In this document: in pieces, positions 23,424 to 35,239 of the stretch
Position numbering within the stretch: position 1 is the first letter of the stretch
How the letters are laid out: every line of letters starts with the position of its first letter
Source: Alisma plantago-aquatica
Lineage: Eukaryota > Streptophyta > Magnoliopsida > Alismatales > Alismataceae
Length of the DNA stretch: 64,000 nucleotides
Direction of reading: 5' to 3'
Assembly (NCBI GenBank): GCA_963693085.1
Contig: OY856409.1
Coordinates: 660,282,591 to 660,346,590 of the forward strand
Notes under the pieces: generated by a model
The model's input: only the letters and a program-made list of their open reading frames with translations
The model's database searches: none
Told to the model about the DNA's origin: nothing
Made by a program: the position numbers and the translations under genes

Positions 23424-24167
23424 ACCAAGCTTGATACTCGGTTCAATAAGTTTAAAGAAGCAATGAAGAAACTTCATGTTGATATACCCTTTTTGGATGT
23501 GCTGGCTGAGATACCAGCTTGGAAATACAAAGATCCATGATCTTTTGGGATTTCCTGCCATATCGGTGATTCTTCATGCAAGAAATGACTAGAAGATCTT
23601 GGTGATAGCATCTCCATCATGCCACTCAGCCTTTGCAAAAGGCTAGGGTTTGCTGAACTTCTTCCAACTGGCATGACCATACAACTCGTAGACAATTCGA
23701 TATAACGCCCGTTAGGAATTATTGAAGATGTACCTATCAAGGTAGGGAAAGATTCTTATGTTCTGTGTGAATTTTTCATCATGGACATAAAAGAGGACGC
23801 CAAATATCCTCTCACCTTTGGACGTCCGTTCCTCGCCACTGTAAGAGTTCTAATTGATGTTGAAGTAGGAACTTTGCTTCTCAGACTTGGCAAAGAAACT
23901 CTCAAATTCAAGGTTTTTAAAAGCATGAGAAGACCAAGTATGCAAGAAGAAGTTTATCTGATTGACTGCATCGAACAAATATCACTCCTCACACAAGAGG
24001 GATATGAACAAGACAATCCTTTAGAAGTGACTATAAAAAACCCCTGTATTGATAATTCCATCAGTGAACGAGTTCAAGAATGTGTTCTTGACCTTGACAC
24101 TACCAAAGATGATCCCGAAGCTACATTTGAAGGACTGAAGGCTGTGGAAGCCACTGAAGAAACATGA
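23424..24167 (+). pseudogene. pol: E2 protease region of pol (Athila type)
   Basis: The retropepsin-like segment reads DLGDSISIMPLSLCKRLGF from 23595, where family members have D-L-G-A-S. The catalytic Asp is present, but the residue two after it is Asp instead of Ala, which would be expected to disturb the active site. After one in-frame stop near 23702, PLGIIEDVPIKVGK and LTFGRPFLATVRVLIDVEVG follow (to about 23870), the usual end of the Athila protease fold. A second stop closes the frame at 24165. Protease would cleave the gag-pol polyprotein in the particle. It is in the same frame as the preceding gag and the following RT. Confidence 0.82.
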
Positions 24168-24188
24168 AAAAAACCAGAGGCCCCCAAA

Positions 24189-25742
24189 ATGAAGCCCCTT
24201 CCTGAGGGACTGAAGTGTGAGTTTTTGGATGATCTCAAGGTTTGTCCTATAATAATAAATTCAGATCTTACAACTGAACAAGAATATAAACTCTTGAAAG
24301 AATTGAAGGAAAGGAAGAAAGTGATTGGCTACAAAATGAATGACCTAACTAGGGTTAGTCAAGCAATGTGTATGCACAAGATCCCTATGATGGAAGATCA
24401 CAGGCCAACTATTGAGCATCAACGGAAGTTGAATCCAAATATGAAGGAAGTAGTCTGTCGTGAAGTCATTAAACTGCTCACAGCTAGAATAATCTATCTG
24501 ATATCAGACTCACCATGGGTGAGCCCAGTTCATGTAGTCCCGAAGAAAGGTGGAACAATTTTTATATGAAATGAAAACAATGAACTCATCCCCAATCAAA
24601 CAGTCGCAGGGTGGAGGATGTTCATAGATTATAGAAAATTGAACAAGGCAACTCGAAAAGATCACTTTCCAATGCCTTTCCTTAATCAAGTCTTAGATAG
24701 GTTGGCTCACCAAGAATATTTCTATTATCTTGATGATTACTCTGGATTCTATCAAATACCCATACATCCAGATGACCAAGAGAAAACTACTTTTACCTTC
24801 CCATGTGGAACATACACATTTAAAAGAATGTCGTTTAGCCTCTGCAATGCACCTGTAGCTTTCCAACGTTGCATGGCTGCCATATTTGTCCGTCTCACTG
24901 AAACCATTATGGAAGTTTTCATGGATGATTTTTATGTATACGGAGATTCATTCGATTCATGTCTAAAGCACCTCTCCCTGGTCCTCAAATGATGTGGAGA
25001 AGCACATCTTGTGCTGAATTGGGAAAAGTGCCATTTTATGGTAAAGGAAGGCATTGTCCTCGGCCATAGGGTCAGCAATAGAGGAATAGAAGTAGATAAA
25101 GCCAAGATTGAAGTGATTTATAAATTGGCTATTCCAACAAATGTAAAAGAATTATGTGCTTTCCTAGGTCATGCAGGATTTTATAGAAGTTTCATAAAGG
25201 ACTTTTCAAAGATAACCAAGCCAATGACAAATTTGTTACTAAAAGATGTTGAATTGAATTTTGACGAAGAATGTGTCAAAAGCTTCAACACAAAGCAGGC
25301 TCTCACAACAACACCCATCATTAGAGATCCTGACTGTGACCACCCTTTTGAAATTATGTGCGATGTCAGTGACTATGTTGTGGGTGTTGTTTTAGGGAAA
25401 TGTATAGAGAAGAGACATTATGTGATCTATTATGCATCGAAAACTCTCGATGAAGCCCATATGAATTATGCAACTACCTAGAAAGAACTTCTAGCAGTTT
25501 TGTATGCCTTTGACAAATTCAGATCCTACCTAATCGGTTCGAAGGTCATTGTCTACACAGACCATGCTACCATCTGTTACCTTCTGGCAAAGAAAGATGC
25601 AAAACCCAGATTAATTAGATGGATTCTCCTATTGCAAGAATTTGATTTAGAGATAAGATATAAAAAAGGGTACAAAGAATGTTGTAGTAGACCACCTCAG
25701 TCGCATCCACACCCTGGATACAAAAAAGATTATGATCAATGA
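24189..25742 (+). pseudogene. pol: E2 reverse transcriptase and RNase H (Athila type)
   Basis: RT and RNase H copy the element RNA into DNA. RT motifs in order: VSPVHVVPKKGG (about 24520-24555), FIDYRKLNKATRKDHFPMPF (24621), YLDDYSGFYQIPIHP (about 24730), FKRMSFSLCNAPVAFQRCM (about 24820), and catalytic FMDDFYVYG (about 24918-24945). RNase H follows with CDVSDYVVGVVLG, YASKTLDEAHMNY and [11 protein letters not shown] (to about 25600). Stops interrupt the single frame at 24567 (TGA), 24990 (TGA, where relatives have Arg CGA) and 25479 (TAG, for Glu). A one-base insertion near 25668 throws out the frame at the VVVDHLSR motif that ends RNase H. All recognisable catalytic motifs survive, so decay is mostly nonsense and frameshift. 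Confidence 0.9.
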
Positions 25743-27080
25743 TTCCCTCCCGGATGATCAACTAATGAAGGTCTCAGAAGCTATACCATGGTACTCAGAT
25801 TTTGTGAACTACCTCACTGCTGGGGTTATTCATCCTCAATGCACCACAAATGCACTGAAGAAATTTATGCATGATGTGAAATAGTACTACTGGGATGAGC
25901 CGTACCTTTTCAAACTATGTGTTGATGGTCTTTACAGACAATGTATCATTGAGGAAGAAACCAAACTCATTCTAGAGCACTCTCACTCTGGCCCAGTTGG
26001 AGGCCACATGAGTTCTAAGAAAACTGCGATAAAGGTTTTGCAATGTGGATTCTTTTGGCCAACCATATCCAAAGATTCCTATGACTTTGTCCTATCATGT
26101 GACAAATGTCAAAGATCAGGCAATATAACAAAGAGAGATGATATGCCACTGAATCTATGGCAAGAAGTAGAGATATTCGATGTTGGGGGGTGGACTACAT
26201 GGGTCCATTCCCATCTTCTCATGGATTTTCATACTTCCTAGTGGTGGTGGACTATGTCTCAAAATGGGTTGAAGCCATACCAACCGTCACTAGTGATTCC
26301 AAGCCAGTCATCAAATTATTCAAGGATATTATTTTTCCCCGTTTTGGGGTCCTACACACGGTGATATCCAATGGAGGTTCCCATTTTCTTGAAAGAAGCT
26401 TTGAAGCATTGCTAAGAAAGTATGGTGTTACTCATAAGGTAGCCTCACCTTACCATCCACAGACAAGTGGACAGGTGGAGGTTTCTAATCATCAACTCAA
26501 GAGTATCTTAGAAAAGACAGTAGGTTGCAATCGGAAAGATTGGTCGGTGAAAATCAACGACGCATTATGGGCCTATCAAACTACTTATAAAACTCCCCTC
26601 GAGACTACACCTTTTTTATTAATATATGGAAAGGCTTTCCACCTGCCAATCAATCTGGAACACAAGGCATGGTGGGAAATTCAACAACTAAACTTTGATA
26701 TGAAAGAAACAGGCCAAGCCAGGATTTTGCAACTCCAAGAGCTGGATGAACTCAGGATGACAGCTTATGACAATGCATAAATCTTCAAAGAACGCACAAA
26801 ACTTTGGCATGATGGTCATTTCAAAAGAAAAGATGTACAAGTGGGAGACCAAGTTCTCTTGTTCAACTCAAGATTGAAGTTATTCCCAGGGAAACTCCGC
26901 TCCCACTGGTCTGGATTGTACATTGTCAAAAGCATCTCCCCACATGGTGCTTTCTCTTTATGGAGCGAAAAGTCAGGTGAATTTGTGGCGAATGGCCAAC
27001 GCTTGAAAAGATATTTCACCGCAACTAACACAAGCACCAATACATCACTGGATCTCTCCAATCTAAAGGATCCACCGTGA
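25743..27080 (+). pseudogene. pol: E2 integrase (Athila type)
   Basis: The zinc-binding N-terminus is present: HSHSGPVGGH, then CDKCQR (about 25979-26115). A G-run near 26184 carries a frameshift. The core then reads VDYMGPF (first catalytic Asp), SNGGSHF at 26367-26387, where the family has S-D-G-G-S-H-F, and GQVEVSN (catalytic Glu, about 26478). The second catalytic Asp is therefore Asn (GAT to AAT at 26370), which should abolish DNA joining. [11 protein letters not shown] and [21 protein letters not shown] are Athila hallmarks. A stop (TAA) at 26778 precedes the C-terminal part KLFPGKLRSHWSGLY (to 27080). There is no chromodomain, as expected for Athila. A further TAG lies near 25882. Confidence 0.9.
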
Positions 27081-27126
27081 AGTTGAAGAATTCAGTCGAG
27101 CCATCGACATTAAACAAAGGTGCTTG

Positions 27127-27142
27127 TCGGGAGGCAACCCGA
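27127..27142 (+). promoter_or_regulatory. Small hairpin after the E2 pol stop
   Basis: TCGGG, loop AGGCAA, CCCGA: a perfect 5-bp stem about 47 bases after the pol stop. The surrounding TTG-CGGGAGGCAACCC-type sequence is, from memory, a recurring feature downstream of Athila-like pol genes. No function is assigned. Confidence 0.45.
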
Positions 27143-28068
27143 TCAATAAATTAATTTTACTTTTCATTTCAAATTAGAATGTTTCATTAATTTTGTTTTC
27201 ACATTTTAGATAATTTTGCACCAAATAAAATTCACATCGCGAGATGCTATCTTGAGTTTTGATTGATTTTTCTTTAGATTTTCAGATAAGAGGATGCTCG
27301 TTGATCGGAACGCAACTACATCTAGTGGTCCAAATGGCGCGAACTTTTCCCTCCATCTCAGATTTAGAGTTTGCTCGGGACAAGAAAATTTCTAAGTTTG
27401 GGGTGGAGGGTGGGTGGTATGTATCCTACTTTCCACCTTCACCCATCTAAATCAGACTCAAGTTTTCATCGATTTTTCGACCCAATTTTTCAAAAAAATT
27501 CAAAATTTTAATGTTTTCCAAAGAAATTGAACAGATACTTGATGAAATTTTGACACTTCCTATTTCATTAAAAGTAACTAACTAACCTGCTATGCATTTT
27601 AAATCATTATATCCTCCTTATTCGAAGTAAATCCTCAAAAGGACAACTTTTTGAAACAATCCTTTTGATTGAAATCATCTTGTGAAGCTTATGATTCCCA
27701 ACATCATGATACTTTTGCAAAATTGATAAGTGTCTGTCAAACTGATAGGGATCAAACACATTGTGCTTCCTAATTGACTAGTGGAACAATAACATGGAAT
27801 CTCCACTGGATCCTCATCAAGTCATTATTTGAGTAGAGTATGATAAAGAGAACAACCCGGTGCACTGAATTGTAAATCAAGTTGCATTCTGATCTGAACT
27901 CTCTTCTACACTTCTTATATCATCTTCGTACCTCTCCATCCATAAAAAAGAAACATAAATAGCCAAAGCAGTGCCAAACCCTAAGTTTGGGGTGGCACGC
28001 CACTCCCCTCTATATCCGCTTCTTCCATACCCCTAACAAATAAAATAGGGGCGTACCGCCAACAATGC

Positions 28069-28236
28069 AATCTTGAGTCAAATAGAGGAGAGATTTGCAA
28101 ACAAAAGATGCCAAAGTGCACACAAAAATAAATGCAATCTCGAGTCGAATAGAGGAGAGATTCGCACAAAAAAAGCAATAAATGAAATTGCAAAGCAAAT
28201 AAAAAGAAAATATCGAGTCGAATAGAGGAGAGATTT
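28069..28236 (+). repeat. Three spaced hairpin units in the E2 tail
   Basis: Units at 28069-28095, 28136-28162 and 28210-28236 share GAGTCGAATAGAGGAGAGAT. The first two have AATCT at the left that can pair with AGATT at the right; in the third the left arm is degenerate. Start-to-start spacing is 67 and 74 bases. Confidence 0.7.
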
Positions 28237-28620
28237 ACTTCTTCCTTCCATACCACCATTCACTCCTTTTTCTACCTAATGGCACAATGCATGCCACCAC
28301 TATCATGAAAAACACCAGTGTCAGATCAGATGCACAGTTGTTGCTCTATGGGTATCTCTGGACTCTTACAAAACTCTTTGACATGCTTGTTGCTGGAAAA
28401 AAGTGAGGAGGAAGTGATATTGGGAAATCAACTCAGGAACGAAGATATGGTAAGATGTATTCAGTGATCTCAGGAAGTTGAGATGTTGAGTCATTCTGAG
28501 CAGAAAGAAAACAATAATGATGTAAAGATGAAGCAATCACACGAGTCAAAAGTATTCATTTGGCGACGTTTTAGATTTTGTATTACTCGGGGACGAGCAA
28601 CGTTTAAGTTTGGGGTATTT

Positions 28621-31600
28621 TGATGAATGCATATTCATCATGGAATTCAATTACCATCTTGGGCTCATTTCAACTCAACACTTCCAATTTCACTCATTAA
28701 ATATCAAAATGAATCATCATTTGCAAAATTACTTAATTGATTCGATTATCAAGGTTTTAACTGAATTTATGTTGATTTAATGCAGGTCTTGATAAGGTTG
28801 AACAGTCAGCCGGGACCCACCTTCACTCACCTTTTGTTCTGACCAATTGGTCTGACCAAGCATTTTCAACCAATCAGTCTAACCAAACTGTTTCATTCAA
28901 TCAGTCAGAGCAATCGGTTTCATCCATTCGGTCTCAAGACCGAACGGACATGCCCACACCAAAATTGTTTGAAGAGTTTCGGTCTGCGAGACCATTTGAG
29001 GAATTCCGGAATGCAAGACCGTTTGAGGAGTTCCGGACTATAAAACCATTTGAAGAGTTCTGCTCTATAAGACTGTTTGAAGAGTTTCGGTCTGCGAGAC
29101 CGTTTGAAGAGTTTCGGTCTGTGAGACCATTTGAGCTATACGTAAAGACCGAATAGACACCTGCTACAAGACCGTTTGCATGAAACTATTTAAGCCATTC
29201 ACATGCATGCATGCAGCTCAAAGACCGAATGCACTGGTCATGTAGACCGTTTGGACTAACCAAGAAGCAAACTGAATGCCTTGAGATCGTTTGCATGCAA
29301 CCACATTCAAGACCATTTAATAAAGTATATACATGAAAATTGTTTGCTCCAGCAGCAAAAGGGAAACCAAATGAATGATCACATGAAGAACATTTGAGCA
29401 ACATGAAATGCATGAAGACCGAATGAAACAATCTGCCAAACTGTATGGGCAGCAATGATGAGACCGTTTGCTTGAAGAGACTGCATGGAGCAGATCGTTT
29501 GCTGCCACTTCCATAGTAATGAGAAGACCGTTTGAGTTCCATGTGAAGACATGTAGCAACAAGACCGAATGAATGATGAAACTGTTTGCCGCTAGAAGCA
29601 TGCAAACTGAATGGCCATTTGCCAACGCAAACTGAATGAGCAAAACCGAATGAGCCAAACCATTTTCTGCACTCCACGTGCATGCAAACCAAATGAATCG
29701 TGCAATCCGAATAGCCACTTGTTGAAGTAAAGACCGAATGCCAAGACCGAATAAGCATACACATGCCAACCGTAAGCAATACCCACGTGAAGACCAAGTA
29801 GCAAGACTGATTGGAATATTTAATTGTCAAGACCGAATGATGCATATGCATGCGATCTGTTTACTTTTTCTGTCCACAATGCTATACAAGCAAACCGAAT
29901 GAGCTGGATGCGTTTGGACAACATATGCAGCAATGTACAAAGACCGTTTGGTCAAAGCTGCCAAGACCGTTTGCTGAGTACTCCAAACCAAATGAGCAGG
30001 GAGTTAGAAACCGAACGGTGCACATGCATCATGAAACTGTTTGGATAAAATAATACCAGGACCAATTGGATAAGGCTGCACGACCGAATGCTAAAGTAGC
30101 ACAAAGCCAGGATCGTTTGCTAAAGTAGCAAACGCAGACCGTGTGAGCTGTTGCAATGAAACTATTTAGATGAGATATTTATCAAACTGGTTGCTGCTCA
30201 AATAACCAAAACCGTTTGGACTAACACCAAAAACGTGAGAGCCAGTCTTGTGCCTATAAATAGGACCAGTAGAGTCTCCTTTTGGGGTATCGGTTCTGGG
30301 ACGTCGACAGGATGTCTATACACCGGTCTAATCCAAATCAAGTGTCGTCCATGCCAGTTTCATTCCACCTACTACCCGTGCTGCAACCAAGGAGGCTGAG
30401 GAGAGAAGGAAGACGGAGTGAGGGAGACTGTCTGGTCTGTCTTGGCATCCCCCATTCGCGTCCAGATCTGCTCCGACATGATGTAGAAGGTCGTATCTTC
30501 TTCATCGAGTTGTGACTACCTTCTACACTGAGTTTATGGCAGATTTCTCTCTCTTTCTTATTCTTCTTACTTCTCACATCATGAGCAAGTAGTACCTTTT
30601 CACTGGGGTGTGGGAACTAGCCCCGCTGCCCATGCAAATCATGTTCTTTTGTTAAACTCTCAATGGATATGTATATAACCTTCCATTTCATTGTTAGTTG
30701 GTACGTTTGTAGTTGATTATATACTTGCTTTCATCTTGTTCTTTCCTTTATTGCAAAATCTTCTATATATGGGATGGAATGGCGGTTTACAAGTTTGACT
30801 CCTTGATGAGAACTTCTGATAGGATTCCTTGAGGTCATGAGTGTATGATCCGTGAGGGGACGAGACATCTAGCCTACGGTGATGCTTCTATGGTCTAAAC
30901 ATCCCTCAGGGAGGACCACAACCTTAGTTGGATTTTGTATCATTTTGTTTATCGTCGATGTTAGTTTGTAGATCTATCACCTGCTTGCTTATCAATTAAT
31001 GTGGTTGACTCCCAAACTAGAAATAGAATGGGATTTCTTTGAGGTCGTAAGTGTATGATCTACGAGGGGACGAGCCATCTAGCCTTCGGTGACACTTCTG
31101 TGTGCCTAACGCCTATACATGGGGCCCACAATCTTTGTTGGATTTTTGTATCTTCAGAGTCGTAAGTAAGTGATCTGGATGGTGACCAGACATCTGATGC
31201 CTAAGGTGATGCTTATGCAAACCTAACGCCGGTACGGGGTGTCTTACAGCAGCTCTATCTGGATTGTTATATCTTGCCTGGATTGTTTGTGATTGAATGT
31301 GTTTGTGTGTGTAGTGGTGGTGAAACCTGATACCATCCCAGCGATTCCATATCATTGATCTAAATCCAACTTCAATTCAGCTTTTACTTTCTTGCAATTA
31401 GTTTAATTAACCTCAAATCAACTAATCGTTCTAAATATTAGTCTTAACTCGAACTAGATTAGACTAATAAGGATTCTTAAAAATGTTGTCCTTTGGGTTC
31501 GATCCTTAACTATATTGTGATAAGACTCGTCCGCTTGTGAGTGGTATTATTGCACTTTGGTTTTGCTAAAAGCTTGGGGATTTCAACCCCGAGTGAGTTT

Positions 31601-31625
31601 GTTAATGCGATAAAATCCCACATCA
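28621..31625 (+). repeat. E2 3' LTR (complete)
   Basis: 3005 bases, TGATGAATGC to CCCACATCA, followed by ATGAG (31626-31630). The first 1.6 kb is crowded with AGACCGTTTG, AGACCGAATG and related motifs, including tandem units of about 27 bases at 28970-29140. A TATA box lies at 30255-30262. Three degenerate copies of a unit beginning GAGGTC-TGAGTGTATGATC or GAGTCGTAAGTAAGTGATC lie at about 30831, 31041 and 31157. Near the end are a hairpin (31573-31593) and GATAAA in place of AATAAA. Reading frames on either strand here are by-products of the repeats, not genes. Confidence 0.93.
30255..30262 (+). promoter_or_regulatory. TATA box of the E2 3' LTR
   Basis: TATAAATA in the context TGCCTATAAATAGGACC, a classical plant core promoter. 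It is about 1.63 kb into the LTR. The 5' LTR lacks this whole region. Confidence 0.75.
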
Positions 31626-31630
31626 ATGAG
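31626..31630. repeat. Right target site duplication of E2 (ATGAG)
   Basis: Same five bases as 3703-3707, directly after the LTR end CACATCA. Confidence 0.92.
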
Positions 31631-32400
31631 AAACATATAGGCCATGTGTTGACATTGTTGAGGCAACACATGCTATATGCTAAGTTCAGTAATAGTGAGT
31701 TTTAGTTGACTAAAAAGTATTTTCTTGGTCATGTTATATCAGCCAAGGGCTTTTGTGTATACCAAAAGAAGGTACAATTAGTGGTGGAGTGGGAATAGCC
31801 CAAGAAACAGACATAGGTTTGAAGTTTCCTAGGTTTGGCAGGCTACTACAAGAGATTCATAAAGAATTTCAGTTTTGTGGTGTTACCCCTTATGAAACTG
31901 ACTAGGAAAGGTGTTCCTTTTATCTGGGATGACAAGTGTTAGTGTTTTTTTCTTGTTGTTGAAGAAGAAGTTGAGTAGTGCTCCAGTCTTAGTGCTTCCA
32001 GATCAAGGTAAAGGTTACATTGCATTTTTTTAATGCTTTGAAAAATGGCTTGGGATGTGTGATCATGCGGTATAAGAACATGATGTCTTTAGCTTTTTGA
32101 CAACTTAAAAAATAAGAGGAGAAATACCAAACTCATGACCTAGATCTAGTAGTTGTTGTTCATTCCCTAAAGACCTATGGGAACTATCTATATGGAGAGA
32201 AGTGTGAGATCTTCACCGACCACAAGAACCTTCAGTATATCTTCTCAAAGAAGGAGCTAAACATGAGGCAGAGAAGATGGATCGAGCTGATCAAGGACTA
32301 TGATTGCATGATAGACTACCATCCAGGGAAGGTGAATGTGGTGGATGATGCACTGAGCATGAAGTTGACTTCATCATCTACAGATAAGGCATAGTTGCAT
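31631..32400 (+). pseudogene. pol: E1 pol remnant, second part: RT C-terminus and RNase H
   Basis: It resumes the E1 RT exactly where E2 interrupts it: HIGHVLTLLRQH..LYAKFS, then [32 protein letters not shown] and LTRKGVPFIWDDKC (to about 31940). RNase H follows with frameshifts: NGLGCVIM-like (about 32045), [19 protein letters not shown] (about 32190-32250), [15 protein letters not shown] and NVVDDAL at the end. Many stops, several where relatives have Gln or Trp. Non-functional. Confidence 0.87.
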
Positions 32401-33955
32401 GCCTTGGTGTGCCACAAGTGGGATATGTTAGTGTAACTTTGCCAGATGAATGTGAAGTTGGAGGTTTCCTTATTGGAGGGACTATTGGCATAGTTGTAGG
32501 TGAAGCCTACCTTGATGCAGTAGACCAGAGATGCTTAGAAGAGTGATGTTGTGATACATAATATCAGGTCAAAGTTTGGCAATAGGAAGTATGATGACTT
32601 TCATGAGTCAGATGATGGGACAATTCACTTCTATAATAGGATAGTGGTTCCAGATGTTGATGATTGAGGAAGATGGTTCTTGAGAAAACTCATTCCTTGA
32701 TGTATGCAATGCATCTTAGCGGTACCAAGATGTACCATAATCTGAAAAGTTTATATTGGTGGCCATATCTAAAGTGTGATGTGGTAGAGTTCATTGCTAA
32801 GTGTCCAATTAGTTAGCAGGTCAAGGCAGAACATTAGAAGCCTGCATGAATGTTATAATCGTTCTTGATACTGCAGTATAAGTGGGATCATATCACCACA
32901 TACTTTTTGGTTGGTCTTCCTAGGACAACCAACGGTCATGATTACATATAGGTTATAGGTGACATGTTGACCAAGTCATCTCACTTCCTTCTAGTGAAAA
33001 TGATGTATACAGTAGAGAATTTGGCACATATATATGTTGACGAGATCGTTCATCTACATGGTATTCCAGTTACCATAGTATTTGATGAAAGTCCATAGTT
33101 CACAAGTCAATTTTGGGAATGTTTGCATACAACTATGAAGACACAACTGAGGTTTGGTACCACTTTCCATCCACAGACAGATGGCCAATCTGAGAGGACC
33201 ATGCATATTTTGGAGGATCTCTTGAGAGCTTGTTTTCGATAGTTTCTTGGCCTTTGGGACATCCATCTGAGTTTGATTGAGTTCTCCTACAATAACAGTT
33301 ATCAGAGGAGTATAGACATGAAACCTTATGAGGCTTTGTACGAGAGACGTTGTTGATCACCTCTATGTTGGTATGAGATAGGTGAGTATCAACTTTTGGG
33401 TCATAAGCTAGTGCAACAAACCACCAAGAAGATCAAGGTGATACAACAACTATTGAAGGAAATCAAGGACATGCAGAAGTCTTTTGCTAATAACCGTCAC
33501 AGACCGCTTGAGTTCTAGTTTAGGGATCGTGTGTACCTTAAGGTTTCCCCTTAGAAATGTATGTTTAGGTTTGGTAGGAAGGGTAAGTTGGCTCCTAGGT
33601 TTATAGGACCATACCCTATCTGGCACGTGTTGGGAAGGTTGCATACAAGTTGGATCTACTTCTAGAGTTGCACAGGTTGCACATGCTGCACAATGTCTTT
33701 CATGTATCCATGCAGAGGAAGTGTCACCTTGATACAGAGTAGGTGTTACAGTCAGTGGAGGTTGAGCTGGAAGAGGATGTGTCTTATGAGGAGGGTAATG
33801 CGTTGATCCTAGACAAAAGAGTGAAGAAGTTGAAGAAGAAGGATATAGGTTTGTTTAAGGTGTTGTGTAATCACCATGATATGGAGGATTCCACATGGGA
33901 GTTAGAGGATGATATGCATAAGAAGTACCCAATCTTTGTTTGTGTAGGATTTTAG
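32401..33955 (+). pseudogene. pol: E1 pol remnant, third part: integrase and chromodomain
   Basis: The integrase zinc region is recognisable near 32690-32820 ([13 protein letters not shown]). In the core the first catalytic Asp has become Tyr (TTYFLVGLPRTT, about 32896). The second is kept in VFDESP (about 33080) and the Glu in DGQSERT (about 33178-33200). A stop follows VFDESP, and others are scattered. The C-terminal part includes APRFIGPYP (about 33592). The last open stretch (33743-33955) is the chromodomain: ALILDKRVKKLKKKDIGLFK, then DSTWELEDDMHKKYP. A chromodomain at the integrase C-terminus marks the chromovirus lineage and in relatives targets insertion to marked chromatin. Confidence 0.87.
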
Positions 33956-33984
33956 GGGCGTAATCCTTGTAAGGGGTTTATGGT

Positions 33985-35239
33985 TGTAAGACCCCTTGAC
34001 ATGGCTTAATGGATGAACATGATTTCTTATCATATTTGGGTTCTTAAAACCTTAATTAAACCATAATCTGATTTTATATCATGGGACTAGCTTAAGTTTC
34101 AAGTTTGGTCCAGTTTGAACACTATTTGATCGAGTTATGTAATTTTATGTTTGTTTTGAACTTTTATGCAATTTACCTATATCTAATGTTTTCTTGCAAT
34201 TTGTCACATTCTTGTTGTTCCTCACATGTTTTCTTATCATTCTTTATTTAGGTGTGCCTTGGTGTGCCTAGATGCACCTTGGTTTGATGGTGACATCTAT
34301 CTAGGGTTGAGTTAGTGTTTCCCTCTCATGGATGAGCTACCTTGGGGTAAAAAACTCGATGGTTATGTTTGTGATTTGGGATCTGATGGTGTTGGGATCT
34401 GATGGTGACCCCCTTTAGGTGTGAGGTTCAATGGTTTCCTCTCTATAAGCTCCTTGGATTGATGGTTCACCAAGTAGAGGTGCAGACCGGTAGTGGAGCT
34501 AGGGCTTTCACCCTTATGACAAAAGGATCAACATGTGATGGCTTCCTTGTGTTTTAGGTCGATGGTTGTCCTAGGAAGTCAAGATTCGATGTTTCCCTTA
34601 CTTCCAGAACTAATGGACCTACTTCTTTTCATGTAAGTTATGCTTTAGGCCATGGATACATGGAAAGACTAGTACGACACCTCAACCTTCTCATCTCTCT
34701 CACCCATAGCTTTACAAGCCTTCCACCTTCCATGCAAACGAACCCTTTGGACCCCTTTTTGTATTCTTTGGTGTTTATAGCTCATCCCTCTTTTCTTGGT
34801 GGACAAGAAGGTTCCAAGGTAGAAGATGTCCTGTCTACCTTGCATATGCACCTAGAGTTTAGATCTACCCTAGTAGAAGTCATTTGGTGCTTCCCTGCTT
34901 TGTTTTTTGGCCAAGGTAAGTAAGATCTTCCTCCTTCCTTCATCTTCCTTGATTCCCTACCTTCTCCTCTCTTCTTCTTGGTCATGCCCATGGTGTTTCA
35001 TTGTAGAGCTTGTGCTAGATCTTGAAGAACACCTCTTTCTTAAGTCCTTGACCTAGGGTTTTTCTTCCTCTTGGAGAAGGAGGTAGCTTGGCTGAGTGGT
35101 GTGCTCAAGATAGGGTTTTCTTTTCTATTCAATGAGCTACCTTGTTGTTTGAATCTTTTCAGTTTTAGGGGAGGCAAAGAAGGCAGCGGAAACAAAAATT
35201 TTCCTCCCCAAACCCAAAACAAGGAAACGCGTCAACGTC
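33985..35239 (+). repeat. E1 3' LTR, 5' part only
   Basis: It starts TGTAAGACCCC after CCTTGTAAGGGGTTTATGG, the same arrangement that precedes the E5 LTR start. It is cut at 35240 by E3; the remainder must lie beyond the window. It holds repeated short phrases around GATGGT (34290-34570), including GGGATCTGATGGTG twice. A weak TATA-like TTTATAG is near 34778. No gene is visible. Confidence 0.72.

Larger units (their letters stand above)
27081..28620 (+). other. E2 3' non-coding tail between integrase and 3' LTR
   Basis: Some Athila elements carry an env-like frame here; I see none. A small hairpin (27127-27142) lies just after the integrase stop. AGTTTGGGGTGG occurs twice (about 27396-27408 and 27983-27994) and AAGTTTGGGGTATTT ends at the LTR (28606-28620), which is the likely polypurine-like primer for plus-strand synthesis. 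Three copies of a hairpin unit lie at 28069-28236. The rest is AT-rich and featureless. Confidence 0.7.
3708..31625 (+). mobile_element. E2: Athila-type Ty3/gypsy element, itself interrupted by E4
   Basis: LTR ends are TG...CA with a 5-bp duplication ATGAG on both sides. The primer site matches tRNA-Asp, the primer used by Athila elements. Pol carries Athila-type signatures (an FMDDF-VYG catalytic motif in [10 protein letters not shown] and [11 protein letters not shown] in integrase). The order is 5' LTR (3708-4067 plus 20300-21357), gag, protease, RT, RNase H, integrase, a 1.5-kb non-coding tail, then the 3' LTR (28621-31625). It sits inside the E1 RT gene in the same orientation. It is defective: it has frameshifts, stops, a lost integrase catalytic Asp and a promoter-less 5' LTR. 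Confidence 0.92.

Noticed and set aside
27081..28620. env-like gene of the Athila element
   Set aside because: No reading frame of useful length on the + strand and no signal-peptide or membrane-like stretch that survives comparison with the surrounding stops.
28970..29140. Possible CRISPR-like array (27-base units)
   Set aside because: Units are contiguous or nearly so, without unique spacers of constant length. No cas genes, and the context is a plant retrotransposon LTR.
29186..29851. 221-codon minus-strand frame rich in His, Cys and Ser in the E2 3' LTR
   Set aside because: The composition comes from the AGACCG motif array. It has no domain, and the corresponding frame is broken in the 5' LTR.
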